Program-made: the position numbers and the translations under genes
The notes under the pieces: generated by a model
What the model was told of the DNA's origin: nothing
The model's input: only the letters and a program-made list of their open reading frames with translations
The model's database searches: none
Assembly: GCF_038432375.1 (NCBI RefSeq)
Contig: NZ_JBCAUS010000006.1
Coordinates: 186,001 to 250,000 of the forward strand
Length of the DNA: 64,000 nucleotides
Origin: Methanococcoides sp. LMO-2
GTDB taxonomy: Archaea > Halobacteriota > Methanosarcinia > Methanosarcinales > Methanosarcinaceae
Direction: 5' to 3'
In this document: positions 17,512-27,164 of the stretch, in pieces
How the letters are laid out: each line of letters opens with the position of its first letter
How positions within the stretch are numbered: position 1 is the stretch's first letter

Positions 17512-18120
17512 TCATCTTTTTTTAAGAATATTTTCACACCGCTTCAGATCCTCTGCAGTATTTATGTTCAGAGCGATCTCCGGATCTTCCAGCAGATAAT
17601 TATGATATTCCTGTTCTTCATTGATATAGTTTCCATCAAGGATGTTGATCCCCGCAGGAACGATCAGCTGCCCACTCCAGTTGAAGACCGTATCCGGCCT
17701 GATACCAACCTCACTGCAAAGAGAAAGAGGGATGAACACTGACATGGAAGACTTATCGCATACCTCGTATGCATCTATGATAGAATCAAGAAGTTCCGGT
17801 GTCACAAGAGGAAGATCAGACATTATGATCATGACAGGCTCAGCTATGCCGGAGCTCTCCACCGCATAGACCATGTCTCCCACATAGTTGTCACCTGCAG
17901 TATTGACAACCTGCACATGCTCACCATACCCTTCATTTACAAACTCTTCAGTATCAGGTGTTGAAGGAGATACAGCTACAAGTATGCGATCAATATGAGA
18001 CGCTTTTTCCAGCGAATCGATCACATAGCTTATGAGAGGCTTTCCAAGAAGTTCGACGCATGGTTTCTCGCCCATGCCGAGTCGAAGCCCCTGCCCACCT
18101 GCCATTATAACAGCGTCCAA
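17512..18120 (-). CDS. cobY: GTP:adenosylcobinamide-phosphate guanylyltransferase (CobY, copy 1)
   Basis: This 202-residue archaeal CobY activates adenosylcobinamide phosphate to AdoCbi-GDP for addition of the lower ligand. The nucleotide-binding loop MAGGQGLRLGMGEKP (6-20) is intact and matches the nucleotidyltransferase GGxGxRxGxxEKP pattern. Later motifs are DNYVGDMVYAV and MSDLPLVTPEL. It overlaps the 3' end of cobS by 16 bases. A second copy, cobY2, lies 4 kb upstream with a changed loop. Confidence 0.9.
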   Translation of the reverse strand: MDAVIMAGGQGLRLGMGEKPCVELLGKPLISYVIDSLEKASHIDRILVAVSPSTPDTEEFVNEGYGEHVQVVNTAGDNYVGDMVYAVESSGIAEPVMIIMSDLPLVTPELLDSIIDAYEVCDKSSMSVFIPLSLCSEVGIRPDTVFNWSGQLIVPAGINILDGNYINEEQEYHNYLLEDPEIALNINTAEDLKRCENILKKR

Positions 18121-18920
18121 ACAAGTCCTCCATAGCCGTTATTGGAAGCGATTATCACAAGAGTAATTACGATCAGCACGATCACACGTGCTATTTCATT
18201 GGAAGTTCCAACACAATCCCCATTCACACCTTTGAAATGGCGATTTGAAACATTCAGAATAACAAATGCAGTAACAATAGAAGCTATGTATCCGATAGCA
18301 CCGATAGAACCGAAAGCCAGCACACTTGCTACAGCACCAAGTAGGAAAGATACCACATACCTTGGGAAGGTAGTGCTGTTAATCACCATGGAACCAAGTC
18401 CTTCATGTATCGGTTTACCGAATGCAGCAATTGTAAGCATTGCCTGTTTGGCACCGATCTCTGCTACAAGCAGTGAAACTGCAAGTATGAAAGCAGCATT
18501 GTCGGAGAAGAACATAGCTTCAGCCTGAAGTGCAGAAATGGATGCATAGAGTGCAAGCAGTGTAAGAACTGCATAACCCACACCACCGATACCAAGGGCC
18601 ACATCCTTAAGCGCTTTGATCTTCTTTTCCAGAGAACCGTGTGCTGTGGCACCATCACCGAAATCGGCCAGGCCGTCAAGATGGTTCAGACCGGTCAGGT
18701 AGTAAATGAAGGCCATGATAAGGACCGCACTGATCTGGTCCGGTAGCACTGTCTCAGTGATAAATGCGAAGGCTCCGATCATAAGACCGAGGACCACACC
18801 TGCGAATGTCTGCAGATAGCTACGCTTTACCAGCTCATCCAGGCCTTCCATGGTGATTCCCACAGGAATTGTGGAAAGAAAGCCAAAACTTGTCTTAAGG
18901 GCAAGGAAAAAGTTGTTCAT
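18105..18920 (-). CDS. cobS: Adenosylcobinamide-GDP ribazoletransferase
   Basis: This 271-residue membrane enzyme (about 6-7 hydrophobic segments) joins AdoCbi-GDP with alpha-ribazole (or its phosphate) to finish the cobamide. The Asp-rich cytoplasmic loop GLNHLDGLADFGDG (about 78-91) is the family's Mg-binding and active-site signature. The start ATG overlaps the cobZ stop (ATGA), and the end overlaps cobY, so translation is coupled through the operon. Confidence 0.92.
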   Translation of the reverse strand: MNNFFLALKTSFGFLSTIPVGITMEGLDELVKRSYLQTFAGVVLGLMIGAFAFITETVLPDQISAVLIMAFIYYLTGLNHLDGLADFGDGATAHGSLEKKIKALKDVALGIGGVGYAVLTLLALYASISALQAEAMFFSDNAAFILAVSLLVAEIGAKQAMLTIAAFGKPIHEGLGSMVINSTTFPRYVVSFLLGAVASVLAFGSIGAIGYIASIVTAFVILNVSNRHFKGVNGDCVGTSNEIARVIVLIVITLVIIASNNGYGGLVWTLL

Positions 18921-19501
18921 GCTGCTATCACATCACTTACGTCTTTAGCTTTACGTTTTTTCTCAGATTCAGCAGCATCTGCCATACCCCTTGTGTACAT
19001 GTTAGCTGAAACACCACCGATAAGACCACCTATTATGTCATCCATGAACGGGCCTAGCTTTGAGAGAATACCGGGTTTCTGTTTGTCAAAACGAACAAAC
19101 TCGAACATGCCCTTGTCACCACTGATATACTTGGCAATGCTCATTCCGATTACCTCATCAGCGATTATGAAGGTCAGGTCTTTCTCGTATGAGCTCCTGC
19201 TGATATTTGGAAGCTTGCCATTCTCACCCTCCCTTTCCAGAAGTATACCGGAATAGATCAGAAGGCACAGGTTCGCATCAGATACAGCTATTTCCAGTTC
19301 CCTCCTGAAACGCCCTTCTGCAATTTCCCTGGTCTCCAGACCGGGATGCGGAGCATAGAGCTCAAGAGCAGTATCCACAAGCATATCCACGGTTATACCT
19401 TCCTCCTCCAGTATATCGATGATATCGGAGGTGATCTCACCTTCCAGCTCTTTTGGCTGGTCCTTCTTCAGGTCCTGAGAGTCTATATCTGAAAGTTTCA
19501 T
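18917..19501 (-). CDS. cobZ: Alpha-ribazole phosphatase CobZ (PgpA-like)
   Basis: This 194-residue protein has a PgpA-type core: ETREIAEGRFRRELEIAVSDANLCLL, then DEVIGMSIAKYI, and GPFMDDIIGGLIGGVSA near residue 160. In Methanosarcina mazei a PgpA-like protein encoded with cobamide genes, CobZ, was shown to remove the phosphate from alpha-ribazole phosphate, replacing bacterial CobC. Position between cbiB and cobS supports the same role. The start is ATG 19501; 19510 is an alternative. Confidence 0.82.
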   Translation of the reverse strand: MKLSDIDSQDLKKDQPKELEGEITSDIIDILEEEGITVDMLVDTALELYAPHPGLETREIAEGRFRRELEIAVSDANLCLLIYSGILLEREGENGKLPNISRSSYEKDLTFIIADEVIGMSIAKYISGDKGMFEFVRFDKQKPGILSKLGPFMDDIIGGLIGGVSANMYTRGMADAAESEKKRKAKDVSDVIAA

Positions 19502-19523
19502 AATGATCACTTATTGGGTATGA

Positions 19524-20519
19524 TTAGATGTAGTTGATTATAGCTGATATTATATAGATTAACACTGCAAACGAAAATACCGCAAGCATAGAGGCTGCAG
19601 CAATTACCACAGATGCCTGTTTTATGTCCTCTGCCACAGGGAGGGAAAAATCCTTGCCAATAACATAGGTGTTCGGTTTTTCCAGACGTACCCCAAGTAC
19701 ACCTGCCACAGAAGCCATCGGGTAGCCGGAATTCGGGGATGAACAGGAACGACAGTCACTGGTAGCACATTTGATAGCACCACCGTGGTCGAGTTTCTTT
19801 CCTTTTGAGATCATTCCCGCAAGCACGGATCCAATGGTAATATAAACAACACAGATACGTGCAGGTATCCAGTTGAGCACATCATCGGTCTTTGCTGAGA
19901 AGTAACCAAGGTCCCTGTGTTTCTCATCCATGTAGCCAACCATTGAATCAAGGGTGCTTACTGCCTTGAAGATGTATGCACCTATGAGACCGTATGGTCC
20001 AAGGATCGCATAGTAGAACAGCGGGCTCAAAATGCCGTCCACGAAGTTCTCCGAGCAGGTCTCTATCACGGATGAAGACACCTGGCCTTCGCTTAACTGT
20101 GAAGTGTCCCTGCTGACGTACATGGACAGCTTCTGACGTGCAGAAGGCAGGTCGCCCTTTACCAGCTCGGCATTGACCTCCATACCTGCCTCAATAAGGC
20201 GACGTATGGCAAATGTGGACTTGAGGAAATATGCTTCAATGAGAAGTACTACAAAGCCCGGCAGGAACGGCAGGTTCGCTATGAAAAGTACAGCACCGGC
20301 AATGGACGCTGCGAACAGGATCACAACAAGAGCGAACAGCACGCCGTAGAGCTTCCTGTGAGTAGCCGGAGCTGATCTTTTGAAGAAAGCTATTAGATTG
20401 CCTATCCAAACTACCGGATGCAGAGCTGTTGGCGGTTCCCCTATCAACAGGTCAAATGCGGTAGCAAGCAGAAGCACAGAGATCAGGTGATCGGTGTCTG
20501 CCAGAAACAGTTCGATCAT
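19524..20519 (-). CDS. cbiB: Adenosylcobinamide-phosphate synthase
   Basis: This 331-residue integral membrane protein joins the aminopropanol phosphate arm (made by CobD) to adenosylcobyrate. It starts with hydrophobic segments and has LLIGEPPTALHPVVWIGNLIAFF, SVIETCSENFVDGILSPLFYY and PNSGYPMASVAGVLGVRLEKP, all typical of CbiB/CobD of the COG1270 family. The ATG start overlaps the upstream cobD stop (ATGA). It is the membrane partner of the soluble CobD. Confidence 0.93.
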   Translation of the reverse strand: MIELFLADTDHLISVLLLATAFDLLIGEPPTALHPVVWIGNLIAFFKRSAPATHRKLYGVLFALVVILFAASIAGAVLFIANLPFLPGFVVLLIEAYFLKSTFAIRRLIEAGMEVNAELVKGDLPSARQKLSMYVSRDTSQLSEGQVSSSVIETCSENFVDGILSPLFYYAILGPYGLIGAYIFKAVSTLDSMVGYMDEKHRDLGYFSAKTDDVLNWIPARICVVYITIGSVLAGMISKGKKLDHGGAIKCATSDCRSCSSPNSGYPMASVAGVLGVRLEKPNTYVIGKDFSLPVAEDIKQASVVIAAASMLAVFSFAVLIYIISAIINYI

Positions 20520-22012
20520 AGAAGAGGCTCCACAACCTTAGCCCAGGACCTTTTCAGTTTATCTTCCATAGAACCTTCGCCTGAGAGCTCATTAAGGATC
20601 TTTTCCACAACATCCTTCTGATGTACCAGGACACAGTCCTCACAACTCCAGACCTTTCCGCCACTTGAGCGATCCACCCATTTACCACCGGTGCGCTCAT
20701 CCTCACACTTGTAAAAAGGGCAGAAGCAGAATGTGCAGTCCTGGCCGGGGAAATGGTGACATGGATAGTAAGGACAATCGGTATTAGGACCCTGTGGCTT
20801 CACATCACCACTTTCAAGCATGTTGACAAGGTCCGATCTCGCATTCTCCCTTGCCTTTTCCACAACAACCTTTCCTATTGCACGGGATAGCCTGTCTGTT
20901 TCCTCCTTAGGCCTTACAGCTATCCTTATGAAATCCTTGCCCATGAACGGGAATGAACTGCAGTCCCGGATAAGCACACCATGGGAAGCAAGGCGTTGCA
21001 TCAGTTCGGTGGAATCAAACGCAGAGTCACTGATGTCCACCAGAATGTAGTTAATTTCAGTATCGATAGGTATGAACTTGCGTATATTTGAAATTCTTTC
21101 TATGAGATATGCCCTGTCCTTCTTAATGGCTTCACGGGACTGAACAAGATAAGGGCTGTCACATCCGCCCTCCATGTTCATTACTGCAATCCCGATCTCC
21201 TCAGGGATCGATCCGAGGTTCCAGGAAAGCCTTGCAGTATTGAGTGCTTCTGACAGCCTCTTTGAAGCCACGCCAAAACCAAGTCGTATACCTGGAATTG
21301 CAAAGTCCTTGGTCAGGGAACGAAGTATGAAAAGATGGTCATTGCTCTCCACAACGTCAGCAATGCTCTGGGAAGGATCGTCAGCAAGTTCAATGAAAGC
21401 TTCATCGAGGAAAAGAAGTGTATGTTTTGATGCACACCTTTCCGCGAGTTTCAGGAGGTCCTCCCTGGAACGCAGTTTACCCGAAGGATTATTCGGATTA
21501 CAGACAAATAGGATCTTTGCACTTTCAAGTACGTCATCTGGAAGGTCCATGACCTCCTCCTGCCTGATGTAGCGTACATCCGCTCCGGCAACCTTGCACT
21601 GTTGTTCATATTCAGCAAATGTGGGGTGTGGAATGAGCACGATATCCCCCTCATCCAGTACTGCTTCTGCCACGAGTCTTATGATCTCGCAGGAGCCATT
21701 GCCAGGAACGATATTATCAACAGAAAGTCCGTTACCAAGGAAATTCACAGCTGCAGAACGGTATTCCAGATACCTGTTGTCCGGATACTGGCCGAATCTC
21801 TTCGCCGCCTTTTCCATAATAGCATCAAGGTCAAGGCCTCCGGAAGGATGTTCGAACGGGCTGCCCAGGGGATTGAGGCTGGCGCTCAGGTCCAGCATTT
21901 CCGATTCCGGGATACCATACCGGCCGGCCATCTCACGAATCAGGCCCCCGTGAGCCGGGCAGGCAAGTTCTGCAATATGATCTTTGAGAGGTATTTGTTT
22001 TTTGTGCGACAC
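20516..22012 (-). CDS. cobD: L-threonine-phosphate decarboxylase with Cys-rich C-terminal domain (copy 1)
   Basis: This 498-residue protein has two parts. Residues about 20-385 form a fold-type I PLP decarboxylase (LSASLNPLGSP, CNPNNPSGK, PLP Lys235 in RSLTKDFAIPG) making (R)-1-amino-2-propanol phosphate. Residues about 411-465 hold eight cysteines (413, 418, 426, 429, 431, 436, 457, 460) in a likely metal-binding domain. The M. mazei homologue with this layout was reported to be a bifunctional threonine kinase/decarboxylase. The start is GTG at 22012, with a TATA-like TTAATATATT about 30-40 bases upstream on the minus strand. First gene of cobD-cbiB-cobZ-cobS-cobY. Confidence 0.9.
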   Translation of the reverse strand: MSHKKQIPLKDHIAELACPAHGGLIREMAGRYGIPESEMLDLSASLNPLGSPFEHPSGGLDLDAIMEKAAKRFGQYPDNRYLEYRSAAVNFLGNGLSVDNIVPGNGSCEIIRLVAEAVLDEGDIVLIPHPTFAEYEQQCKVAGADVRYIRQEEVMDLPDDVLESAKILFVCNPNNPSGKLRSREDLLKLAERCASKHTLLFLDEAFIELADDPSQSIADVVESNDHLFILRSLTKDFAIPGIRLGFGVASKRLSEALNTARLSWNLGSIPEEIGIAVMNMEGGCDSPYLVQSREAIKKDRAYLIERISNIRKFIPIDTEINYILVDISDSAFDSTELMQRLASHGVLIRDCSSFPFMGKDFIRIAVRPKEETDRLSRAIGKVVVEKARENARSDLVNMLESGDVKPQGPNTDCPYYPCHHFPGQDCTFCFCPFYKCEDERTGGKWVDRSSGGKVWSCEDCVLVHQKDVVEKILNELSGEGSMEDKLKRSWAKVVEPLL

Positions 22013-22187
22013 GCTTATCGGATAATGTAAAGAACAGCAAATATATTAAGTTATTCAATTTAGGTTTCTTTAAGGGAACATAAGGTTGAATAAAAACAGA
22101 TACTGTGCCCAACAATGTTCAAAGTTATAGTCGAAATAAGAAGAAGATGGTAAATCACTTTGGTTTGATTCCAGGATCAAAATATGC

Positions 22188-22793
22188 TCATTTTAACAAC
22201 ATGTCCTGGCATTTGCGAAGACTTTCCACAGAATCGACATTAATAGCAACCCCGGGGATCTCAACAACATGATCATAATTTTCCTGCTCTTCATCTATTG
22301 TCAGTGAATCAAGGATATTGATACCCACAGGAACGAGCATCACACCTTTTTTGTTAAACACGGTCCCCGGCCTCAAGCCGAGCTTGCGATACAGTCCGAT
22401 AGGCACATACACTGACATAGCAGGGAAGCCACATTCCCCATAGGCTCTGGCTATCATATCTATATGCTCAGAGGTCACCAGTGGAAGATCAGGCATCAGT
22501 ACCATTACAGGACCGGAACTACCGGAATCCCTGACAGCTGCAACCATATCGCCCACATAATTATCCCCGGATGTCCTGAGAACAGATACCCTGTTACGAT
22601 AGTTTTTCTTTACACAGCCTTCAGTGTCCGGAGAATAAGATGAAACCTGCACGAACACACGATCGATATGAATTGCTCCAAGAAGAGAATCCAGGAGATA
22701 ATTGATAAGTGGCCTATCCATGAGCATAACACATGCTTTTTCTTCCATGCCTAACCTCTGGGCCAGGCCACCAGCCATTACGATAGCATCCAT
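22188..22793 (-). CDS. CobY-like nucleotidyltransferase (copy 2, altered motif)
   Basis: This 201-residue paralogue of CobY, similar over its whole length, includes DNYVGDMVAAV and MPDLPLVTSEH. The nucleotide loop is changed: MAGGLAQRLGMEEKA in place of MAGGQGLRLGMGEKP, losing the second glycine and the final proline of GGxGxRxGxxEKP. It may be a weakened enzyme, one with a different nucleotide or cobinamide substrate, or a non-functional copy. It lies 62 bp downstream of cobD2. The start is ATG 22793; an ATG at 22808 adds five residues. Confidence 0.82.
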   Translation of the reverse strand: MDAIVMAGGLAQRLGMEEKACVMLMDRPLINYLLDSLLGAIHIDRVFVQVSSYSPDTEGCVKKNYRNRVSVLRTSGDNYVGDMVAAVRDSGSSGPVMVLMPDLPLVTSEHIDMIARAYGECGFPAMSVYVPIGLYRKLGLRPGTVFNKKGVMLVPVGINILDSLTIDEEQENYDHVVEIPGVAINVDSVESLRKCQDMLLK

Positions 22794-22855
22794 TTTAGAT
22801 ATCCACATTAAAAGCGATCATAAAAGATACATCCGATAAACAAAACTGAAAATTT

Positions 22856-24361
22856 TCAAAGACGCGGGACAATTACTTTTTCCCAAGCAACCTTCAGGTT
22901 ATCATCTGCCTCACTGTCACGCATCAGGATCTTCAGGACATCCTGTACCACATCTTTCTTGTGTATCACAGTACACTCTTCACAACTCCATACCTTGCTT
23001 CCTGTGGTGCTATTTATCCACTTACCTCCTGTGCGGGATTCCTCACATGGATAGAAAGGGCAGAAACAGAAGGTGCAATCCTGCCTCTGGAAGTGGCAGG
23101 GATAATATTCACAGGTATTTCTTGATGCGGGTTCTCCGGATGCCGCACACTCGATAGTATGCTTTAATTTTTCCTCACCATATTCCTTTCCGGACTCTGA
23201 CAGAACCATTCCGATAGCATAGATCAAACGATCGGTCTCATCCCGGGTGCGAACTGCAATCCGGACGTAATCATTGCCAAGCAGGTAAAATGAACTGCAA
23301 TCCCTTACAAGGATGCCATGGGATGCAAGCCTTTCTGTAAGCTCCACCGAATCTATAAGAAGTTGACTGATATCAACAAGGACGTAATTAACGGCACTTG
23401 GAAGAGGTTTGAAGCCATAGATATCCGACAGGCGTTTCACAAGGAAATTCCTTTCCTTTTCAATGGATCTACGGGATTCTTCAAGATACTTGCTGTAACA
23501 ACCGCCTTCCATCTCCAGAAGGGCCGTCCCCACAACATCAGGGGTCGAGCCAAGGTTCCAGGACAATCTTGCGGTGTTCAATGCAGCCGCCATTCTTTCA
23601 GATGCCACACCAAATCCCAGACGTATGCCAGGGATCGCGAAATTCTTGGTTAGTGAACGAAGTACAAAAACGTGATCATTGGTTGCTGCCACATCGGCCA
23701 CGCTCTGCGAAGGATCGTCGGCAAGCTCCATGAACGCCTCATCAACGAACAGGAGAGTTCCATTTGCCTCACAGCGATCTGCAAGAGCAAGTATATCATC
23801 CCTGGGTAGCAGTTTCCCCGTTGGGTTATTAGGATTACAGACGAATAGGATCTTTATATCCTGCAATGCCTCATCAGAGATCCCCATCAGGCCCTCGTGT
23901 TCGAAGTAACGGATGTTCGCACCCATGATCCTGCACTGCTGCTCATACTCATCAAAAGTGGGCTGTGGAATTCCCACAATGTCACCTTTACTCAGGATGC
24001 ATTCTGCAACAAGTCGGATGGTCTCACATGAACCATTCCCAGGAATGATGTTCTCTGCACTCAACCCATCACCAAGGAATTTTGCTGCAGCCTCCTTATA
24101 CAGTAAGTAGCGATTGTCAGGATAGTGATACATTCCAGGCTTTGAAGCCTCAAATAAAGAAGAAAGGTCAAGACCATATTCAGGATGATCGAACGGGCTG
24201 CCATAAGGATTCAGGCTTGCGCTCATGTCTATGATATCGGACTCTTCTATCCCGTATTCCTGTGATGCCTGGCGTACAAGACCGCCATGCGATGCGGGCA
24301 CAAGACCTATGATATGTTTTTTGAGAGGTAAATTACCTTCAGCTTCCAGATTCATCGTCAC
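22856..24361 (-). CDS. L-threonine-phosphate decarboxylase with Cys-rich domain (copy 2)
   Basis: This 501-residue paralogue of the neighbouring CobD keeps both parts. PLP Lys239 sits in RSLTKNFAIPG, CNPNNPTGK is conserved, and all eight cysteines of the C-terminal domain are in register (YYPC, QDCTFCFCPFYPC, WSCEEC). By eye roughly 60 percent of residues match copy 1. The start is GTG 24361 or ATG 24355. It forms a cobD2-cobY2 pair directly upstream of the full operon, 175 bp away. Both copies look catalytically intact. Confidence 0.87.
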   Translation of the reverse strand: MTMNLEAEGNLPLKKHIIGLVPASHGGLVRQASQEYGIEESDIIDMSASLNPYGSPFDHPEYGLDLSSLFEASKPGMYHYPDNRYLLYKEAAAKFLGDGLSAENIIPGNGSCETIRLVAECILSKGDIVGIPQPTFDEYEQQCRIMGANIRYFEHEGLMGISDEALQDIKILFVCNPNNPTGKLLPRDDILALADRCEANGTLLFVDEAFMELADDPSQSVADVAATNDHVFVLRSLTKNFAIPGIRLGFGVASERMAAALNTARLSWNLGSTPDVVGTALLEMEGGCYSKYLEESRRSIEKERNFLVKRLSDIYGFKPLPSAVNYVLVDISQLLIDSVELTERLASHGILVRDCSSFYLLGNDYVRIAVRTRDETDRLIYAIGMVLSESGKEYGEEKLKHTIECAASGEPASRNTCEYYPCHFQRQDCTFCFCPFYPCEESRTGGKWINSTTGSKVWSCEECTVIHKKDVVQDVLKILMRDSEADDNLKVAWEKVIVPRL

Positions 24362-24437
24362 ATTAATCGTCCTATGATAGGAACAAAAGCTATATTAATT
24401 TATGTAAATTTATCTTTAGAAACTCCAATACTCACAT

Positions 24438-24662
24438 ATGAAACTAAAAAAGCATCCGGAAAAATCGGCACCCATCATTACCAATGTCCTTAAAGGAACC
24501 AACGGTAAATATCTGCAAACCAAAGTCGCAGAAAAAAACCAATCCGAAATTCTTAAATATGGAACCCGGCAATTTGAAGGTGTCGTGGTGACACAGGAGG
24601 ACATATCTTCCGGATGTCTGCCACAAATATGTCAGGAAAGCCAGAGTATCCATAACAGGTGA
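24438..24662 (+). CDS. Possible 74-residue protein upstream of pylT
   Basis: Not recognised. A basic N-terminus (MKLKKHPEKSAP) followed by polar sequence with two cysteines. Codon choice is neutral. There is no clear ribosome-binding site, though A/T-rich sequence about 25-40 bases upstream could be a promoter. The same stretch contains small inverted repeats (GTGTC-GTGGT-GACAC), so it may instead be a structured leader or plain spacer. It fills most of the gap between cobD2 and pylT. Confidence 0.3.
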   Translation: MKLKKHPEKSAPIITNVLKGTNGKYLQTKVAEKNQSEILKYGTRQFEGVVVTQEDISSGCLPQICQESQSIHNR

Positions 24663-24683
24663 ATATACACACCCCAACAACAT

Positions 24684-24755
24684 GGAGACTTGATCATGTA
24701 GATCGAACGGACTCTAAATCCGTTCAGCCGGGTTAGATTCCCGGAGTTTCCGCCA
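24684..24755 (+). tRNA. pylT: tRNA-Pyl (CUA anticodon)
   Basis: This 72-nt gene (CCA included) is nearly identical to the Methanosarcina pylT sequence as I know it. Anticodon loop CTCTAAA carries CUA, which reads UAG. Special features are visible: a very short connector before the D stem, a 3-base variable region (CAG), and a T loop TTAGATT without the usual TTC. Changes from the M. barkeri sequence are paired or in stems (for example the acceptor GGAGACT). It heads the pyl gene cluster. Confidence 0.97.
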
Positions 24756-24810
24756 GATGGACATGGCTTTCCATCAAAACATATGACAACCTGATGTACG
24801 ATACATCGGG
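24756..24810 (+). other. Two hairpins between pylT and pylS
   Basis: GATGGA (24756-24761) pairs with TCCATC (24770-24775), starting right after the tRNA CCA. CCTGATGTA (24790-24798) pairs with TACATCGGG (24802-24810) with one G-T pair and a CGA loop. They could guide tRNA release from a pylT-pylS transcript or attenuate read-through into pylS. Confidence 0.45.
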
Positions 24811-24852
24811 TGCAAGTAAAGGATGATGATAATATGAAGTGTTTCGCGATAG

Positions 24853-26100
<1,248 letters not shown>

Positions 26101-26110
26101 GGTGAATATC

Positions 26111-27163
26111 TTGTTTGAGAACATGGATAATAAGGACCTGGATAGCTATGCAGACCAGATCATAGCCGGGTCACAGTTGTCCGATGATGATATCAGGAGC
26201 CTTCTTGAAACAGAAAGTCCTGAGATAATTGATAAACTGCATTATGTGGCACGCCGTATAAGGGACCATTTCTTCGGAAACAAGGTGTTCATGTACAGCT
26301 TTGTGTACTTCTCCACACACTGCAAGAACAAATGTGCTTTCTGTTACTACAGGAACTCCAATGACATTGAAAGATACCGCCTCAGCAATGAGGATATCAG
26401 GCAGATCTGCCAGGTCATAAAGACCGAAGACGTACATATGGTGGACCTGACAATGGGCGAAGACCCGTACTTCCACAACAAGCCGGAGAGACTTGCTGAG
26501 ATCGTGAGGCTTGTAAAGGAAGAGGTCGGAAAGCCGATCATGGTATCCCCGGGAGTTGTTGATGACGATACTCTCGAACTTTTAAAGAACAACGGGGCCA
26601 ACTTCCTTGCGCTGTATCAGGAAACCTATGACATGGAACTCTACAAACAGTTGAGGGTCGACCAGTCATTCGAAGGCAGGATCAATTCAAGGAACCATGC
26701 AAAGAAGCTGGGATACTGTGTCGAGGACGGTATGCTCACAGAAGTGGAACCTGATATGGAGTCCACCATAATATCACTGAGAGGACTGGCAACCTCTAAT
26801 CCGGACATGGTGCGTGTGATGACATTCCTGCCACAGCAGGGAACGCCACTGGAAGGAAAGGAAATAAGAGATTGTGCCTCTGAACTGAAGATCATCTCGA
26901 TACTTCGTCTTCTATATCCGGAGAAGCTTATTCCGGCATCACTCGACCTTGAAGGGATCGATGGGATGGTCCACAGGCTTAACGCCGGAGCAAACGTAGT
27001 CACATCGATCATATCTTCCAATTCATCCCTTGAGGGTGTTGTCAACTATGACAGGGAACACGCTGAAAGGGACAGGGATGTAAAGAGCGTCGTCGCCAGA
27101 CTGAAAACAATGGGTATGGAGCCTGCAGAACAAAGCGAGTTCGAGAAGTTGTTGGGGCGATAG
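26111..27163 (+). CDS. pylB: Methylornithine synthase PylB (radical SAM), amber stop
   Basis: This 350-residue radical SAM lysine mutase makes (3R)-3-methyl-D-ornithine, the first step of pyrrolysine synthesis. The cluster-binding CX3CX2C is CKNKCAFC (Cys71, 75, 78), followed by DLTMGEDPY and LYQETYDMELY. I choose TTG at 26111 because GAGGTGA lies about 5 bases upstream, giving the same length as known PylB; ATG 26123 is the alternative. It ends in TAG, the pyrrolysine codon, one base before the pylC ATG. No other gene with a visible stop in this window ends in TAG. Confidence 0.95.
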   Translation: MFENMDNKDLDSYADQIIAGSQLSDDDIRSLLETESPEIIDKLHYVARRIRDHFFGNKVFMYSFVYFSTHCKNKCAFCYYRNSNDIERYRLSNEDIRQICQVIKTEDVHMVDLTMGEDPYFHNKPERLAEIVRLVKEEVGKPIMVSPGVVDDDTLELLKNNGANFLALYQETYDMELYKQLRVDQSFEGRINSRNHAKKLGYCVEDGMLTEVEPDMESTIISLRGLATSNPDMVRVMTFLPQQGTPLEGKEIRDCASELKIISILRLLYPEKLIPASLDLEGIDGMVHRLNAGANVVTSIISSNSSLEGVVNYDREHAERDRDVKSVVARLKTMGMEPAEQSEFEKLLGR

Positions 27164-27164
27164 G

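Noticed and set aside
22013-22187. Cobalamin riboswitch in front of cobD1
   Set aside because: No B12-box-like sequence or long structured leader was seen; the gap has only an A/T-rich promoter-like stretch.
18000-24400. cobD and cobY copies as a sequence assembly duplication
   Set aside because: The copies differ at many residues throughout (about 40 percent or more), so they are true paralogues and not repeated reads.
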